Origin: Holophagae bacterium
GTDB lineage: Bacteria > Acidobacteriota > Holophagae > Acanthopleuribacterales > Acanthopleuribacteraceae
DNA: 64,000 nt
Assembly (NCBI GenBank): GCA_030429565.1
Contig: JAUIFE010000008.1
Span: forward strand, 186,001-250,000
Direction of reading: 5' to 3'
Below are positions 1-11,332 of this stretch, piece by piece (positions within the stretch are counted from its first letter, which is position 1; each line of letters starts with the position of its first letter). The position numbers and the translations under genes were made by a program. The notes beneath the pieces are model-generated. The model worked only from the letters and a program-made list of their open reading frames with translations, was not told where the DNA came from and ran no database searches.

Positions 1-26
1 AGTATTGCTTACTGGATCAGAATTTC

Positions 27-2573
27 ATGACAAAGCAGGCGAAGATTCTCATCGCGGAGCACGAAGACAAAAGCCGTGAGTCGCTGCAAAACCTTCTGAA
101 ATCGGTGGGTTTTGAGGTAATTACAGCCAAAAACGGCAAGCAGGCCCTAAGCGCGGTGGATGATTCGAATCCGCAGGTGGCCATTATCGATCCGCTCTTA
201 AGTGGGGTCGACGGATTTTCCGTGAGCCGACAGATTTCGCAAAGCCACCCAGGTACGCGCATTATCATTTCAAGTAGTTCCCATCGCGGTGATCGCTACC
301 GGCGCGACGCCTTGGCGAAATACGGTGCGTCTGTATTTTTGGAGAAACCTTACGCCGAGCGCGATTTAATCGCGGCAATCAAGTCGTGCCTGCGCCAGTT
401 GGGTCACCAAGTACCGGTTCAATCGGGTGGTGAAGATTTAGACGCCACGTTGCGGGATGAGAGTTTGGCGGGGTTGGCGCGTTCGGGCTTTGGTGACGAC
501 GACGATCCCAGCTTGGACGAAACATACCGCGATACGAGCCTCGACAATGTAGCGGCGGAGTTTGGCGGTTTGACCGACGATCACTTAGACGAAACGGTTC
601 GCGACGAACCCAAGTTATTTGAATCCTTTGGCAAAAAAGAAGGCTTGCCCGACGAGGTCAACGAATTGTTGGATCGGCAAATGGGTGACTTCACCATGAA
701 CCAGGGTAAGTCGGCACCGGCCTCCGGTGCGGCGGGTAACCCGGGTTTTTTGGGGAAAGGCGGCAGCAAACCCAAGCGCGAGGAAGGGCCGGCGATGACC
801 ATGCAGGTCCGGCCGGAGGATTTACAGCGCGAAATCGAGCGCATCAAAGAAAAGAACAAAAAGCAGTTTGTTGAGACCAAACGTGAGGAGCGCAACGCGG
901 CTTCTCGCGTTAAGGTCACACAGTCGGAAGACGAGGGAGCCGGGGTGCTAACGAGTAACGATATATTCGGCGCCCTAATTGATGATATTGAATCGGGCGC
1001 GGTGGCGGAATCACCGGTTGAGATTGCGGCGGGCGGTGTGATTCACGCCTCGGCGGAAAACGATCCAGCGGTGTTGGCCGAACAGGAAGTTGAACGCGAG
1101 CGGTTAAAAGAGAAACGCGCCAAAAAAACCAAAAAGAAATCGGCGAAAAAGGCGAGTGAGGCGACGCCGGAACCGCCGCCTGCTGTGGATGAAGAACCGC
1201 AAGCGGCGCCGGCGGCGGAACGCGAGGCGGAACCCGAATCCAAACCTGAACCCGAGGTTCGCGAAGACGCCAAGGTGCCGCTGCCACGTGAAACGGATCG
1301 CGATAGTCCGTTTGCCACACAGCCGATCAGCGATGAGGATCGTAAAAAAGCGATTTCCGCCAAACCGGCTGAAGATGATTTGGATTTGGACGACTTTCCC
1401 GATTACAGCAAAGAGTTGTTTTCCACGAACGCCTCCGGCGGTAGCAACGAATACCAGTTGCTTAGCAAAATCGCCTCGGGCGGAATGGCTGAGGTATGGA
1501 AAGCCAAGCTGGTGGGTGAGAAGGGTTTTGAGAAAATCGTCGCCATCAAGAAGATCTTGCCGCACTTAAGCGACAACGAAGAGTTCATTTCGATGTTCAT
1601 TGACGAAGCGCGGGTGGCGGCTAATTTGACGCACCCCAATATTGCGCAAATTTATGAACTGGGCAAAATGGACGACAGTTTTTTCATCGCCATGGAATAC
1701 GTGGCCGGGCACAACTTGCGGATGGTGCTGAACCAGCTTAACCAGCTCAAGGTGACAATGGCACCGGAGGTGGTGGTTTTTGTCGGCATGAAGCTGTGCA
1801 ACGCCCTTCACTACGCGCACGTAAAAAAGAGCCACAACAATCAAGCGCTAAACATTGTTCACCGTGACATTTCGCCACAAAACATCCTCATTTCGAGCGA
1901 AGGTGAAATTAAGTTGGTGGATTTCGGTATTGCCAAGGCGTCGATTAAAGCGACGCAAACGGTGGCTGGTTCGCTGAAGGGTAAGTTGTTGTATATGTCG
2001 CCGGAACAGGCTGAAGGCAAGCCGTTAGACGGCCGTTCCGATATATTCAGCTTGGGTTCGGTGCTGTACGAGGCGTTAACCGGTAAAAAGTTGTTTGCCG
2101 GTGATTCGGAGCTCTCGATTCTGAAAAACGTGCGTCAGGCTAAGTTCTCACGCCTGCGCGACGTCAACCCCAAGGTGCCTGAGCGCCTTGAGAAAATTAT
2201 CCTGAAAATCCTTTCCAAAGATCTGGGCGAGCGTTACGATCGCGCTAAGTCATTGGAGAATGAGTTCAAAACGTACCTTAAAGAAGAGAAAATCCACATC
2301 AACGAAAGTGATGTGGCCGATTATATTCGCCTCATCTACGACAAAGACGTCGAACGCCTCAAGCGTTTCGGCCGACCCGACGAGGAGCCCGCGGGCGCCG
2401 AAAGTACCGGGGACGGCGGTAAGCCGCAGGTGATTTTGCCCGATACAAGCCAGATCGAAGCCTTTGAAGAGGAAGCGGTCAGCGGAAAGAAGGGAATGTC
2501 GCCTATGGTTTGGGTAGGTGTAGGCTTGGTTGTCGCCGCCGCTGCGGTGGCCGCCGTGTTATTGCTGACATGA
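27..2573 (+). CDS. Receiver domain-Ser/Thr protein kinase with C-terminal membrane anchor
   Basis: An 848-residue hybrid signalling protein. Residues 1-125 form a response-regulator receiver domain with the phospho-acceptor Asp at D55 and the conserved Lys at K107. Residues 135-200 hold three degenerate acidic repeats, each with a Thr-x-Arg-Asp core (T141, T166, T190). A long charged linker follows. The Hanks-type kinase domain starts near Y476 with a glycine loop (SGGMAEV), the VAIKK lysine, the HRD catalytic loop at 612-614 and DFGIAK. The last ~24 residues are a hydrophobic helix, so the kinase probably faces the cytoplasm as a tail-anchored protein. Predicted role: phosphorylation of Ser/Thr targets under control of a histidine kinase or of the receiver domain. 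No partner histidine kinase lies in the window. Confidence 0.93.
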   Translation: MTKQAKILIAEHEDKSRESLQNLLKSVGFEVITAKNGKQALSAVDDSNPQVAIIDPLLSGVDGFSVSRQISQSHPGTRIIISSSSHRGDRYRRDALAKYGASVFLEKPYAERDLIAAIKSCLRQLGHQVPVQSGGEDLDATLRDESLAGLARSGFGDDDDPSLDETYRDTSLDNVAAEFGGLTDDHLDETVRDEPKLFESFGKKEGLPDEVNELLDRQMGDFTMNQGKSAPASGAAGNPGFLGKGGSKPKREEGPAMTMQVRPEDLQREIERIKEKNKKQFVETKREERNAASRVKVTQSEDEGAGVLTSNDIFGALIDDIESGAVAESPVEIAAGGVIHASAENDPAVLAEQEVERERLKEKRAKKTKKKSAKKASEATPEPPPAVDEEPQAAPAAEREAEPESKPEPEVREDAKVPLPRETDRDSPFATQPISDEDRKKAISAKPAEDDLDLDDFPDYSKELFSTNASGGSNEYQLLSKIASGGMAEVWKAKLVGEKGFEKIVAIKKILPHLSDNEEFISMFIDEARVAANLTHPNIAQIYELGKMDDSFFIAMEYVAGHNLRMVLNQLNQLKVTMAPEVVVFVGMKLCNALHYAHVKKSHNNQALNIVHRDISPQNILISSEGEIKLVDFGIAKASIKATQTVAGSLKGKLLYMSPEQAEGKPLDGRSDIFSLGSVLYEALTGKKLFAGDSELSILKNVRQAKFSRLRDVNPKVPERLEKIILKILSKDLGERYDRAKSLENEFKTYLKEEKIHINESDVADYIRLIYDKDVERLKRFGRPDEEPAGAESTGDGGKPQVILPDTSQIEAFEEEAVSGKKGMSPMVWVGVGLVVAAAAVAAVLLLT

Positions 2574-2637
2574 TTCAGGGGATGGCTGGGTTTCGTCGAC
2601 ACAGCCGTCGTTCATTTTTATTTGGGAGGACCCGTTG

Positions 2638-2865
2638 ATGGACGAAGAACGCAAGCAGCGTTACGAGATCATGCTCTCGGAAACGCGCGAAATCATCCAG
2701 AGTATCGAAGGAACCATGGAAGAGTTGGTTGCCGAGGTAAAGCGCAAGGTTGCGCAACTCAAGTCTGAAAAAGACATCCAACTCAACATTTACGACAACT
2801 ATTGTAAGTTGTTGAACGTGGAAAACGAGCTCGAAGTCGAAGAAGAAGACGACGACGACGAATAA
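2638..2865 (+). CDS. Small acidic coiled-coil protein
   Basis: A 75-residue protein I do not recognise. The ATG at 2638 is preceded by GGGAGGA with good spacing, so it is preferred over the adjacent TTG at 2635. Residues 5-50 are heptad-rich and charged, predicting one long helix or coiled coil. The C-terminus is a run of Glu and Asp. It follows the receiver-kinase gene by 64 bases and ends just before a strong terminator, so the two may be co-transcribed. The function is unknown; a structural or adaptor role for the kinase is only inference from position. Confidence 0.7.
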   Translation: MDEERKQRYEIMLSETREIIQSIEGTMEELVAEVKRKVAQLKSEKDIQLNIYDNYCKLLNVENELEVEEEDDDDE

Positions 2866-2877
2866 AAATCAAATTGG

Positions 2878-2916
2878 GCCTGAAAACGACAAGTAATTGT
2901 CTTTTCAGGCTTTTCT
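2878..2916 (+). terminator. Rho-independent terminator after the kinase and small-protein genes
   Basis: A 9-bp stem (GCCTGAAAA with TTTTCAGGC) continues after one bulged base into a 5-bp stem (GACAA with TTGTC) with a GTAA loop, and is followed by TTTTCT. Confidence 0.88.
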
Positions 2917-3080
2917 CTTGTTTATGTGGGTGCCTCGCCGCCGCCGCGCACCGGGCTTTCCGCTTGGGTTGCGGGCTGAAGGGCTTTTCAATCGGCGAAA
3001 CTATGCTAGACTAACCCCCGGCTTGGGCAAGCTTTGCCCGTTATACGCTGTACAAGCTACGTCGCAGGTATGCTTCATTT

Positions 3081-3968
3081 ATGAAAAAAACGAAATACCA
3101 CATCGTCGTCTTTAGTGACGACGACGGTTGCCATCGCCAATTTCGTCTCACCTCCCGGTCGCTGCAAGTTGCAGCCGGTGTTGTAGGAACGGGTTTTATC
3201 GTTCTCGCCGGGCTGGCGCTGGTCGTCTACAAGAATTTTTCCCACAAAGACGAATACCTTAAAGTGCTCGATGAAAACGCCCAATTGCATGAGGCGAACG
3301 AGCGTTACCTTTCGGCAACCATTGAAATCGAAAAAAAATTAAAACACTTCCAAGAGAAAACGACCAAATTGGCCCAGCTCGTTGATGCGGACACCGCCCT
3401 GATGGGGTCCGGCGGTATTGGCGGCGCCGATGTTTTTGCAGAAGAGGAGCTGAACCAGTTCCTTCGTTACGACCTTGGTCTTTTGCGGCGACGCACCGAA
3501 CTATTACAGTCGGAACTGGACGATGTGGAAGGCGAATTTATCGCCAAAAGCGAGATGCTTGAATCCACGCCTTCGATCCTGCCGACGCAAGGCTGGATTT
3601 CCAGCACCTTCAATTACCGGATCGATCCTTTTACCAAACGGCGCACGTGGCACAACGGCCTCGATATTTCATGCCCAACCGGCACGCCGATTTACGCACC
3701 GGCGCGGGGGAAAATTTCCTTCCGCGGTTACCACGGTGGCTATGGCAACTTGATTGAAGTTAACCATGGCAATGGGATCACCACCAAGTATGCGCACCTC
3801 AGTAAGTTCAACGTCTCGAAGGGCCAGATGGTCAAACGAGGCGATTTGATCGGTTTCGTCGGAAATACCGGACGATCCACCGCTCCACACCTTCACTACG
3901 AAGTGTACAAGGATGATAAAGCGGTGAATCCACGGAAGTTTATTTTCGACGACAGCCAAACTTACTGA
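3081..3968 (+). CDS. Membrane-anchored M23 family metallopeptidase
   Basis: A 295-residue LytM/M23-type protein. A short basic cytoplasmic N-terminus is followed by one membrane segment (about 30-50), a coiled coil (about 60-110) and a C-terminal M23 domain (about 175-290). The zinc-binding HxxxD pattern (H191, D195) and the HxH motif (H270, H272) are both present, so an active peptidoglycan endopeptidase is predicted rather than an EnvC/NlpD-like inactive activator. It acts in the periplasm on peptide cross-links. It is monocistronic between terminators. The ATG at 3081 has no strong ribosome site, but the membrane segment fixes the start closely. Confidence 0.9.
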   Translation: MKKTKYHIVVFSDDDGCHRQFRLTSRSLQVAAGVVGTGFIVLAGLALVVYKNFSHKDEYLKVLDENAQLHEANERYLSATIEIEKKLKHFQEKTTKLAQLVDADTALMGSGGIGGADVFAEEELNQFLRYDLGLLRRRTELLQSELDDVEGEFIAKSEMLESTPSILPTQGWISSTFNYRIDPFTKRRTWHNGLDISCPTGTPIYAPARGKISFRGYHGGYGNLIEVNHGNGITTKYAHLSKFNVSKGQMVKRGDLIGFVGNTGRSTAPHLHYEVYKDDKAVNPRKFIFDDSQTY

Positions 3969-4104
3969 CCCGGAGCCGCATACTTTTCCGAAAAACAGCG
4001 ACCTGTTCGCTGGGGAGATGTTGCCGAACCCTGCTGCAACGCACTAAATTATGCGTTCCATGGGGCATCGTCCGCCATATCGGTGCGACGATGCTTCCGA
4101 CCGC

Positions 4105-4133
4105 AAGCACGCCCGCTAGGCGCGTGCTTTTTG
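4105..4133 (+). terminator. Terminator-like hairpin upstream of secA
   Basis: The 8-bp perfect stem AAGCACGC/GCGTGCTT (4105-4112 with 4122-4129) has a 9-base loop and a short T run. Confidence 0.6.
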
Positions 4134-4141
4134 CTGTTCCA

Positions 4142-4170
4142 ACCCAGCCCCATCATGGGCCGGGTCTTTT
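4142..4170 (+). terminator. Second terminator-like hairpin upstream of secA
   Basis: ACCC and GCCC (4142-4150, one mismatch between them) pair with GGGC and GGGT ending at 4165. A CTTTT tract follows. Confidence 0.5.
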
Positions 4171-4275
4171 GCATTTCAGCGGGTCGGTGGGCGCACATGC
4201 GAACGGGCGCGGAACCGGGACTGAACTTTTTTGGCGCATGAACTTTGGAAAATTAGCAACCTTGGAGTCTTAGAC

Positions 4276-6921
<2,646 letters not shown>

Positions 6922-6962
6922 CATTTGCCTCGGCTTCGGCCTGGTTTACAATAAACTTTACC

Positions 6963-6995
6963 AAAAGGCGTGCCTCGCAAGGGGCGCGCCTTTTT
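6963..6995 (+). terminator. Rho-independent terminator after secA
   Basis: AAAAGGCGTGCC pairs with GGCGCGCCTTTTT (one G-U pair) around an 8-base loop, with the T run inside the 3' arm. Confidence 0.85.
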
Positions 6996-7035
6996 ATTTC
7001 CGGCCGCCGTCGGTTGAATGAGGAGGCGCCACGCC

Positions 7036-7374
7036 ATGAGCGAAACCCAAGCCGATGCTTTGTGGGTGTACATCACCTGTAGCAGCGCTGAAGAAGCCAA
7101 GCAACTGGCGCGTAAGTTGTTAGAAGAACGCCTGATTGCCTGCGCCAATATTAGCGGCGGGGTGACGTCCATGTATTGGTGGGAGGGCGCTGTGCAAGAA
7201 GACGAAGAGTGGGTGCTTGTTGCCAAGACGCAACGTGTTTTGTTCGGGGCTGTGAACCAGCGGGTCGCGCAACTCCATTCTTACGAGACGCCTTGCGTGA
7301 TTGCCTTGCCGATCCAACAGGGAAACCCGGCCTATTTGTCATGGCTAGCGGGCGAGACCCAGCCACCGTCTTAA
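7036..7374 (+). CDS. cutA: Divalent-cation tolerance protein CutA
   Basis: A 112-residue CutA1-family protein, a small cytoplasmic trimer with a ferredoxin-like fold linked to copper and other divalent-ion tolerance. Family hallmarks are the ITCSSAEEAKQLA start of helix 1, ERLIACANI, the SMYWWEG hairpin and EEWVLVAKT. The ATG at 7036 follows AGGAGG by 9 bases. Its stop overlaps the stop of the convergent glycosyltransferase gene. The true biochemical function of CutA is not settled. Confidence 0.95.
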   Translation: MSETQADALWVYITCSSAEEAKQLARKLLEERLIACANISGGVTSMYWWEGAVQEDEEWVLVAKTQRVLFGAVNQRVAQLHSYETPCVIALPIQQGNPAYLSWLAGETQPPS

Positions 7375-8453
7375 CCGGGTAACACCGTTTTCAGTAACTG
7401 CGTCGCGATTTGATCGGCACCGTTGTGGCGCGGTCGTGGCTGGGCTTTGAGTTGCAACAAATCGTCCAGCATTGAGAGCCAAGCCCCGCTGATGAAGTCG
7501 GCTTCGCGAAGGGCGCGTGCGGGCATGTGCTCTACAATAAAGGCTTCAATCGCAATGGATTCGCGGAAGTTGTCGCGTGGAATGTAGGCGAAAGGCACGC
7601 CCGCATGGTAGACCTCGGCGAAGGTGCTGTAGCCCAATTTGCCGATGACGAGGTCGCACGCGGCGATTAGGTCGGGGTGATAAGGATTGTCGCGCCATTG
7701 TGGACAAATTAAATTGGCGCCGTCGGCGTTGACGCCAGGGAGCACAAAGGTCACGTCGCTGCGTTCGGTTAAGCGTTGCGAATAGTCGAGGTCCTGGCCA
7801 AAACCGCCCATGGTGATCATCACCAGCGGCCGCTCCGGCGCGACGCCCAGTGCGCGACGCTGCGTCGCACGATCACTGCGAATCGGGCGTGCTGTCGGCT
7901 CAAAGGTCAGTGCACTGGCGTTGGGTGCGCTCACCGGTTTCACTTGGTAATGGTGATCGGCCTGTCCGGTTAAATCGGCCAGCGTCGCAATCAGTGCTTC
8001 GAAACGCGGCTCGGCGGCGACAAAATCCTCGTAAATCCACGAGAAGGTAAAGTTTTCGATGAGCACGGATGGTAAGCCGGCGGCCTGAGCGACGGCGATG
8101 CCCAGTGGGGTGACGTCGCAAATCACCGCCTTGCAGCCCAAAGCACGTACTTGAGCGGCAAGGTCGCGAACGCGTACCTGCTGTAACGGGTAAAAGGCTT
8201 GCAGCGCGGTAATGCTGGCCGTCAAATCGACTTCCAAGGCATTTTGTTGTACCAAGCCCACGTCGGTTTGGGTTGGGTGGATGGTGGTGCGGCCGGCCAG
8301 GAGTTGGTCGAACAGGAAATCGGGCAGTTGCGAGAAGATATCGAAATGCAGATCGCCGCGCCGCGCCGCCAAAGCCGCCATCACCGCCGCCGAGCGGGTG
8401 GCGTGGCCGAAGCCGTGGTGCGTGATGAAGTAGGCGATAGAGCAACGGGTCAT
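7371..8453 (-). CDS. MurG/GT28-like glycosyltransferase
   Basis: A 360-residue GT-B type glycosyltransferase. The N-terminus carries the Gly-rich donor-site motif HHGFGHATR, resembling the N-terminal domain of MurG-like enzymes and of plant L-arabinokinase. The C-terminal half has LVMITMGGFG and the nucleotide-sugar motif GKLGYSTFAEVYHAGVP. It probably transfers a sugar from a nucleotide donor to a small molecule or lipid; neither donor nor acceptor can be read from the sequence. It is the last gene of a minus-strand set with the GH3-type ligase (48 bases upstream) and the alpha/beta hydrolase, suggesting glycosylation of an acyl-amide product. It is not MurG itself, since it lacks the GGTGGH signature. 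Confidence 0.75.
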   Translation of the reverse strand: MTRCSIAYFITHHGFGHATRSAAVMAALAARRGDLHFDIFSQLPDFLFDQLLAGRTTIHPTQTDVGLVQQNALEVDLTASITALQAFYPLQQVRVRDLAAQVRALGCKAVICDVTPLGIAVAQAAGLPSVLIENFTFSWIYEDFVAAEPRFEALIATLADLTGQADHHYQVKPVSAPNASALTFEPTARPIRSDRATQRRALGVAPERPLVMITMGGFGQDLDYSQRLTERSDVTFVLPGVNADGANLICPQWRDNPYHPDLIAACDLVIGKLGYSTFAEVYHAGVPFAYIPRDNFRESIAIEAFIVEHMPARALREADFISGAWLSMLDDLLQLKAQPRPRHNGADQIATQLLKTVLPG

Positions 8454-8501
8454 GCCTGAGTCTCCTTGGCGGTGGGCGCCGGCTCGGTGACCTGCGCCGC
8501 G

Positions 8502-9977
8502 TTAGGAAAAAGTCTGCATCAAGGTGGCGGTTTCTTGCGGGCTCAGTAGGCGTGGAAACTTGCGCTGACCGCCTTCGGCGCGACCAATCGCTTCCAGGAA
8601 GGCGGCCCGTTCGGGCACGATCACCGCCCGTGGCGCGTTAATGCGGCCGTCACCGCGGTAGTCGTCATAATCCTGGTTCTCGTGGCGCAGAGCCGCGTCG
8701 AGCTGCGCCAGCCAGGATTCGCCGGGATGCTCAGCGCCGATGAGGAACCAGACGTGGCCGCGCTTCTCGATGTCGGGGCCGAGCGAAAAGTCGGAGAAGG
8801 AAGGCGACACCGTCATCATGGCACGCTGTAGTTCGTTTTCCGTGACCTTTTCGTCAAAAGCGCTTGTGGTTTTGTCACGGCCAACGTGGTCGAGGATCAG
8901 TGGATTGACCGAAGAGAAAACCAAATAATCGCCAATGCGGTAGCGCCACAAGCCGGAACACGAGCTGACGACCAAGCGGTAGGGCGTGTCGGCCTGCAGC
9001 TCGGCGTGGGTGTGGATCGCGCCTTGCTCGTCTTCAAACTCGTAAAACACGCCGTAGTGTTGCTGGAAGCGCATGCCTTTTTCGCCCGGCGTTTGGTAAG
9101 CGCCAATGCCGATTTCCGAGGCCGCATAGACTTCGACCGTTTGCACGCGTTCGCCCATGAGTGCTTCAATTTGGTCGCGATAGGGCGCAATCGACATGCC
9201 GCCGTGAATGAGAAAGCGCAGGTGCGGCATGGTTTCGGCAATCGATCGACCGCTGCGTTGGGTCACGGCTTCAAGCAGGGTCAGTTGCCAGATGGGAATG
9301 CCGGAAATGGCGCCGATCGGTTTGCCGGAACAGCAAATATCGACCAAGGCGGCCAGCCGTCGTTCCCAGGGTTCAAGCGAGGCGATGTCGGGCGGCGGTT
9401 GCGTCAGGCGGTCGAGAAAACGCGGCGCCAAGTATTTGGTTAAGGCCGACATATCGCCCGCCAACACGCCCTTATCGTCGCGTGCCAGGTTGGTGCTGCC
9501 CGCCATATACAGGGTTTGGCTCAACAGCGGTGCCTGGCCTGGCTGATCGGCGAGTAGGTGGGCGAAGAAGTCAATGGCCGCCTTGCGGTTAATTGCAGCC
9601 ATATCGTTGGAGTAAGGCACGTATTTGGTGCGGCCGCTGGTGGTGCCGGACGACAGGCAAAACATATCGACGCGGCCTGGCCAAGCTTCGTCGACCAAGG
9701 GCACGACGCCGCTTGACGAGATCGGGCTGTTTTCGCCCAACCACTGCACCCATTCGTCGTAGCTTTGCACGGGTAAGCGCTGTTGAAAGGCGGCAGTGAC
9801 GTCCTTGGCGCGCAGCAAGTCGGCGAAACCAAATTGGCGGCCGAAGCGGGTCGATTGTGCTTGCGTCAAGAGATCGCGCAAGGTATCGGCAGGTGTTCCG
9901 GCCGGGCGACGTCGAATGCGGCGACGGGCCCATGCGCCCGCCAGGGGTTTGATCAACGGCGCCAAGAGTTGGGTCAT
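8502..9977 (-). CDS. GH3 family acyl-amido synthetase
   Basis: A 491-residue member of the GH3/JAR1 group of adenylating enzymes. In plants these join carboxylic acids such as jasmonate or indole-acetate to amino acids through acyl-AMP; bacterial members are mostly uncharacterised. The phosphate-binding loop SSGTTSGRTKYVP lies at 109-121, and the nucleotide motifs around VYAASEIGIGAY and YRIGDYLVF are present. Its start overlaps the stop of the upstream alpha/beta hydrolase by four bases (ATGA), showing translational coupling. The acid and amine substrates are unknown. Confidence 0.88.
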   Translation of the reverse strand: MTQLLAPLIKPLAGAWARRRIRRRPAGTPADTLRDLLTQAQSTRFGRQFGFADLLRAKDVTAAFQQRLPVQSYDEWVQWLGENSPISSSGVVPLVDEAWPGRVDMFCLSSGTTSGRTKYVPYSNDMAAINRKAAIDFFAHLLADQPGQAPLLSQTLYMAGSTNLARDDKGVLAGDMSALTKYLAPRFLDRLTQPPPDIASLEPWERRLAALVDICCSGKPIGAISGIPIWQLTLLEAVTQRSGRSIAETMPHLRFLIHGGMSIAPYRDQIEALMGERVQTVEVYAASEIGIGAYQTPGEKGMRFQQHYGVFYEFEDEQGAIHTHAELQADTPYRLVVSSCSGLWRYRIGDYLVFSSVNPLILDHVGRDKTTSAFDEKVTENELQRAMMTVSPSFSDFSLGPDIEKRGHVWFLIGAEHPGESWLAQLDAALRHENQDYDDYRGDGRINAPRAVIVPERAAFLEAIGRAEGGQRKFPRLLSPQETATLMQTFS

Positions 9978-11227
9978 AAAGTTAAACGCTCCAGCCAGGG
10001 ATCGAGATGTTCAATAAATCGATCCGCTTGGAAGATCAAGTCGGAATGGGTTACCTTGCGGCTGCTGTCTTTGCTGTAAACGAACTCGACCTTGCCGTCC
10101 GGAAAAATGGTGTTGAGGGTGGTGATATTCGAGAAGCTCTGCATGGTTGGCGAGTTGGGCGCCATGACATCGCCTTCACCTTCGGCAAACAACACCATGG
10201 TGGGCACATTGCTAAGGTATTCATTTTTGAGGGGGACCAAGTCCTTGAGATCGAGGTAACGGTGGAAGTAACCGCTGTCGGAGCCCAGGTCTTGCTCGAA
10301 GATGGCCAGCACTTCGTCCTCAATGGAGAAAACCGGGATCAGGTCTTTTGAGGTGAAGTTGAGGAAGTCGCGGCCCGAGACGAACATTTTTTGGAAAATG
10401 CTGCGCGCTTTTTTCATGGCGAGGGCGACGGCTTCTTTGTCATTGGGATCGACGCCGACGAGGTTGGAGATGGCGCGACCGACCAGCGTGCGCTGGCGTT
10501 TACTGGCGGAATCGACCACGTCGTCGAGGCACAAAACGGGACTGATGAGCGCGATGCCGCGAATCTCAATTTTATCGATGTGGTCGTTTTCATTGAGCCA
10601 GCGCAGAAAGTTGACGATGACGCTGCAGCCGAAGCTGGTACCGATCAGAAACGGCGAACCCTTTTTCCCGACGTGTTTAATCTTGCGGTTGTTGATGTGC
10701 TTAATCAGGTCGAGCATTTGGTTAAAAACCAGTTCTTTGTTGAACTGGTGGGCTGGGTAATTGATGTAGTAGGCCGAGCCGTATTTGAGAAAAGCTTTGC
10801 GCAGCAGGTAAAAGGCCTCGTTGCCGTCGGGAACAAAACCGGGGAACAGCAGGGTGGGGTTGTTGCGCATGCGGTAGTGTTTTTCTTTGTAAACCGCGCA
10901 GGCCAAATCGCCATAGGGCAGGCCTTGGTCTTCCATCCCGGTGCGTAGCTGTTTGAGGGCGGGGTTGGCAACCCCTTTGATGTTAAAGGGTTTGATCTTG
11001 CGGCTCAAATGCGTACGGGCAATTTTGGCCACCACGAGGTTTTCGACAATTTGCGAAATGACCTGATCGTCGAGCGGACCGCGACGGTTGTCGATGCGGC
11101 CGACCTTGGTGTTGATCTGTTCGGCAACCTCGTTGATGTTGAAGAAGCGGCTGAGTTTGACAAATTTAAGGTACCAACGAACCTTAGGGTTGAGGTTGGA
11201 CCCAATTTGAAAGTAATCCTTATCCAT
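9974..11227 (-). CDS. Alpha/beta-hydrolase fold protein
   Basis: A 417-residue protein with an N-terminal extension of about 120 residues, then an alpha/beta hydrolase core. The nucleophile elbow GTSFG places the Ser at S198; NPTLLFPGF (residues 123-131) precedes the oxyanion region, ALISPV follows, and a late His (VTHSD) could complete the triad. Esterase, lipase or acyltransferase activity is likely, with unknown substrate. It is the first gene of the three-gene operon with the GH3 ligase and the glycosyltransferase. No signal peptide is evident, so it should act in the cytoplasm. Confidence 0.75.
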   Translation of the reverse strand: MDKDYFQIGSNLNPKVRWYLKFVKLSRFFNINEVAEQINTKVGRIDNRRGPLDDQVISQIVENLVVAKIARTHLSRKIKPFNIKGVANPALKQLRTGMEDQGLPYGDLACAVYKEKHYRMRNNPTLLFPGFVPDGNEAFYLLRKAFLKYGSAYYINYPAHQFNKELVFNQMLDLIKHINNRKIKHVGKKGSPFLIGTSFGCSVIVNFLRWLNENDHIDKIEIRGIALISPVLCLDDVVDSASKRQRTLVGRAISNLVGVDPNDKEAVALAMKKARSIFQKMFVSGRDFLNFTSKDLIPVFSIEDEVLAIFEQDLGSDSGYFHRYLDLKDLVPLKNEYLSNVPTMVLFAEGEGDVMAPNSPTMQSFSNITTLNTIFPDGKVEFVYSKDSSRKVTHSDLIFQADRFIEHLDPWLERLTL

Positions 11228-11238
11228 GAATGCTCAAC

Positions 11239-11263
11239 AAAAAGAACGCCGTGGTGGGCGTTC
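11239..11263 (-). terminator. Terminator after the DHH phosphoesterase gene
   Basis: On the minus strand GAACGCC and GGCGTTC form a 7-bp stem with a 6-base loop followed by TTTTT. Confidence 0.75.
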
Positions 11264-11332
11264 CGAATTCGTGTGACCCCGAGGTGCGGCCCATGCGACG
11301 GGGATTGGCCGCGGGCCGAGGTTGCGGGTTGG

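Larger units (their letters stand above)
3969..4275 (+). promoter_or_regulatory. Structured 5' leader region of secA
   Basis: A 307-base gap with three hairpins in series: GCATCGTC (4065-4072) with GACGATGC (4087-4094), and two terminator-like hairpins listed separately. All lie upstream of the secA ribosome site (TTGGAG, 4262-4267). A 60-codon open frame (4091-4273) crosses the hairpins and stops two bases before the secA ATG, but has no ribosome site. Transcription starting upstream of 4065 would meet all three hairpins, which would suit attenuation. A promoter between the hairpins and secA would make them simple terminators of the M23 gene. Confidence 0.45.

Noticed and set aside
4091..4273. 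60-codon frame directly upstream of secA as a secM-like gene
   Set aside because: No ribosome site, it runs through three hairpins, and it has no arrest-type sequence or signal peptide. Kept only as part of the leader finding.
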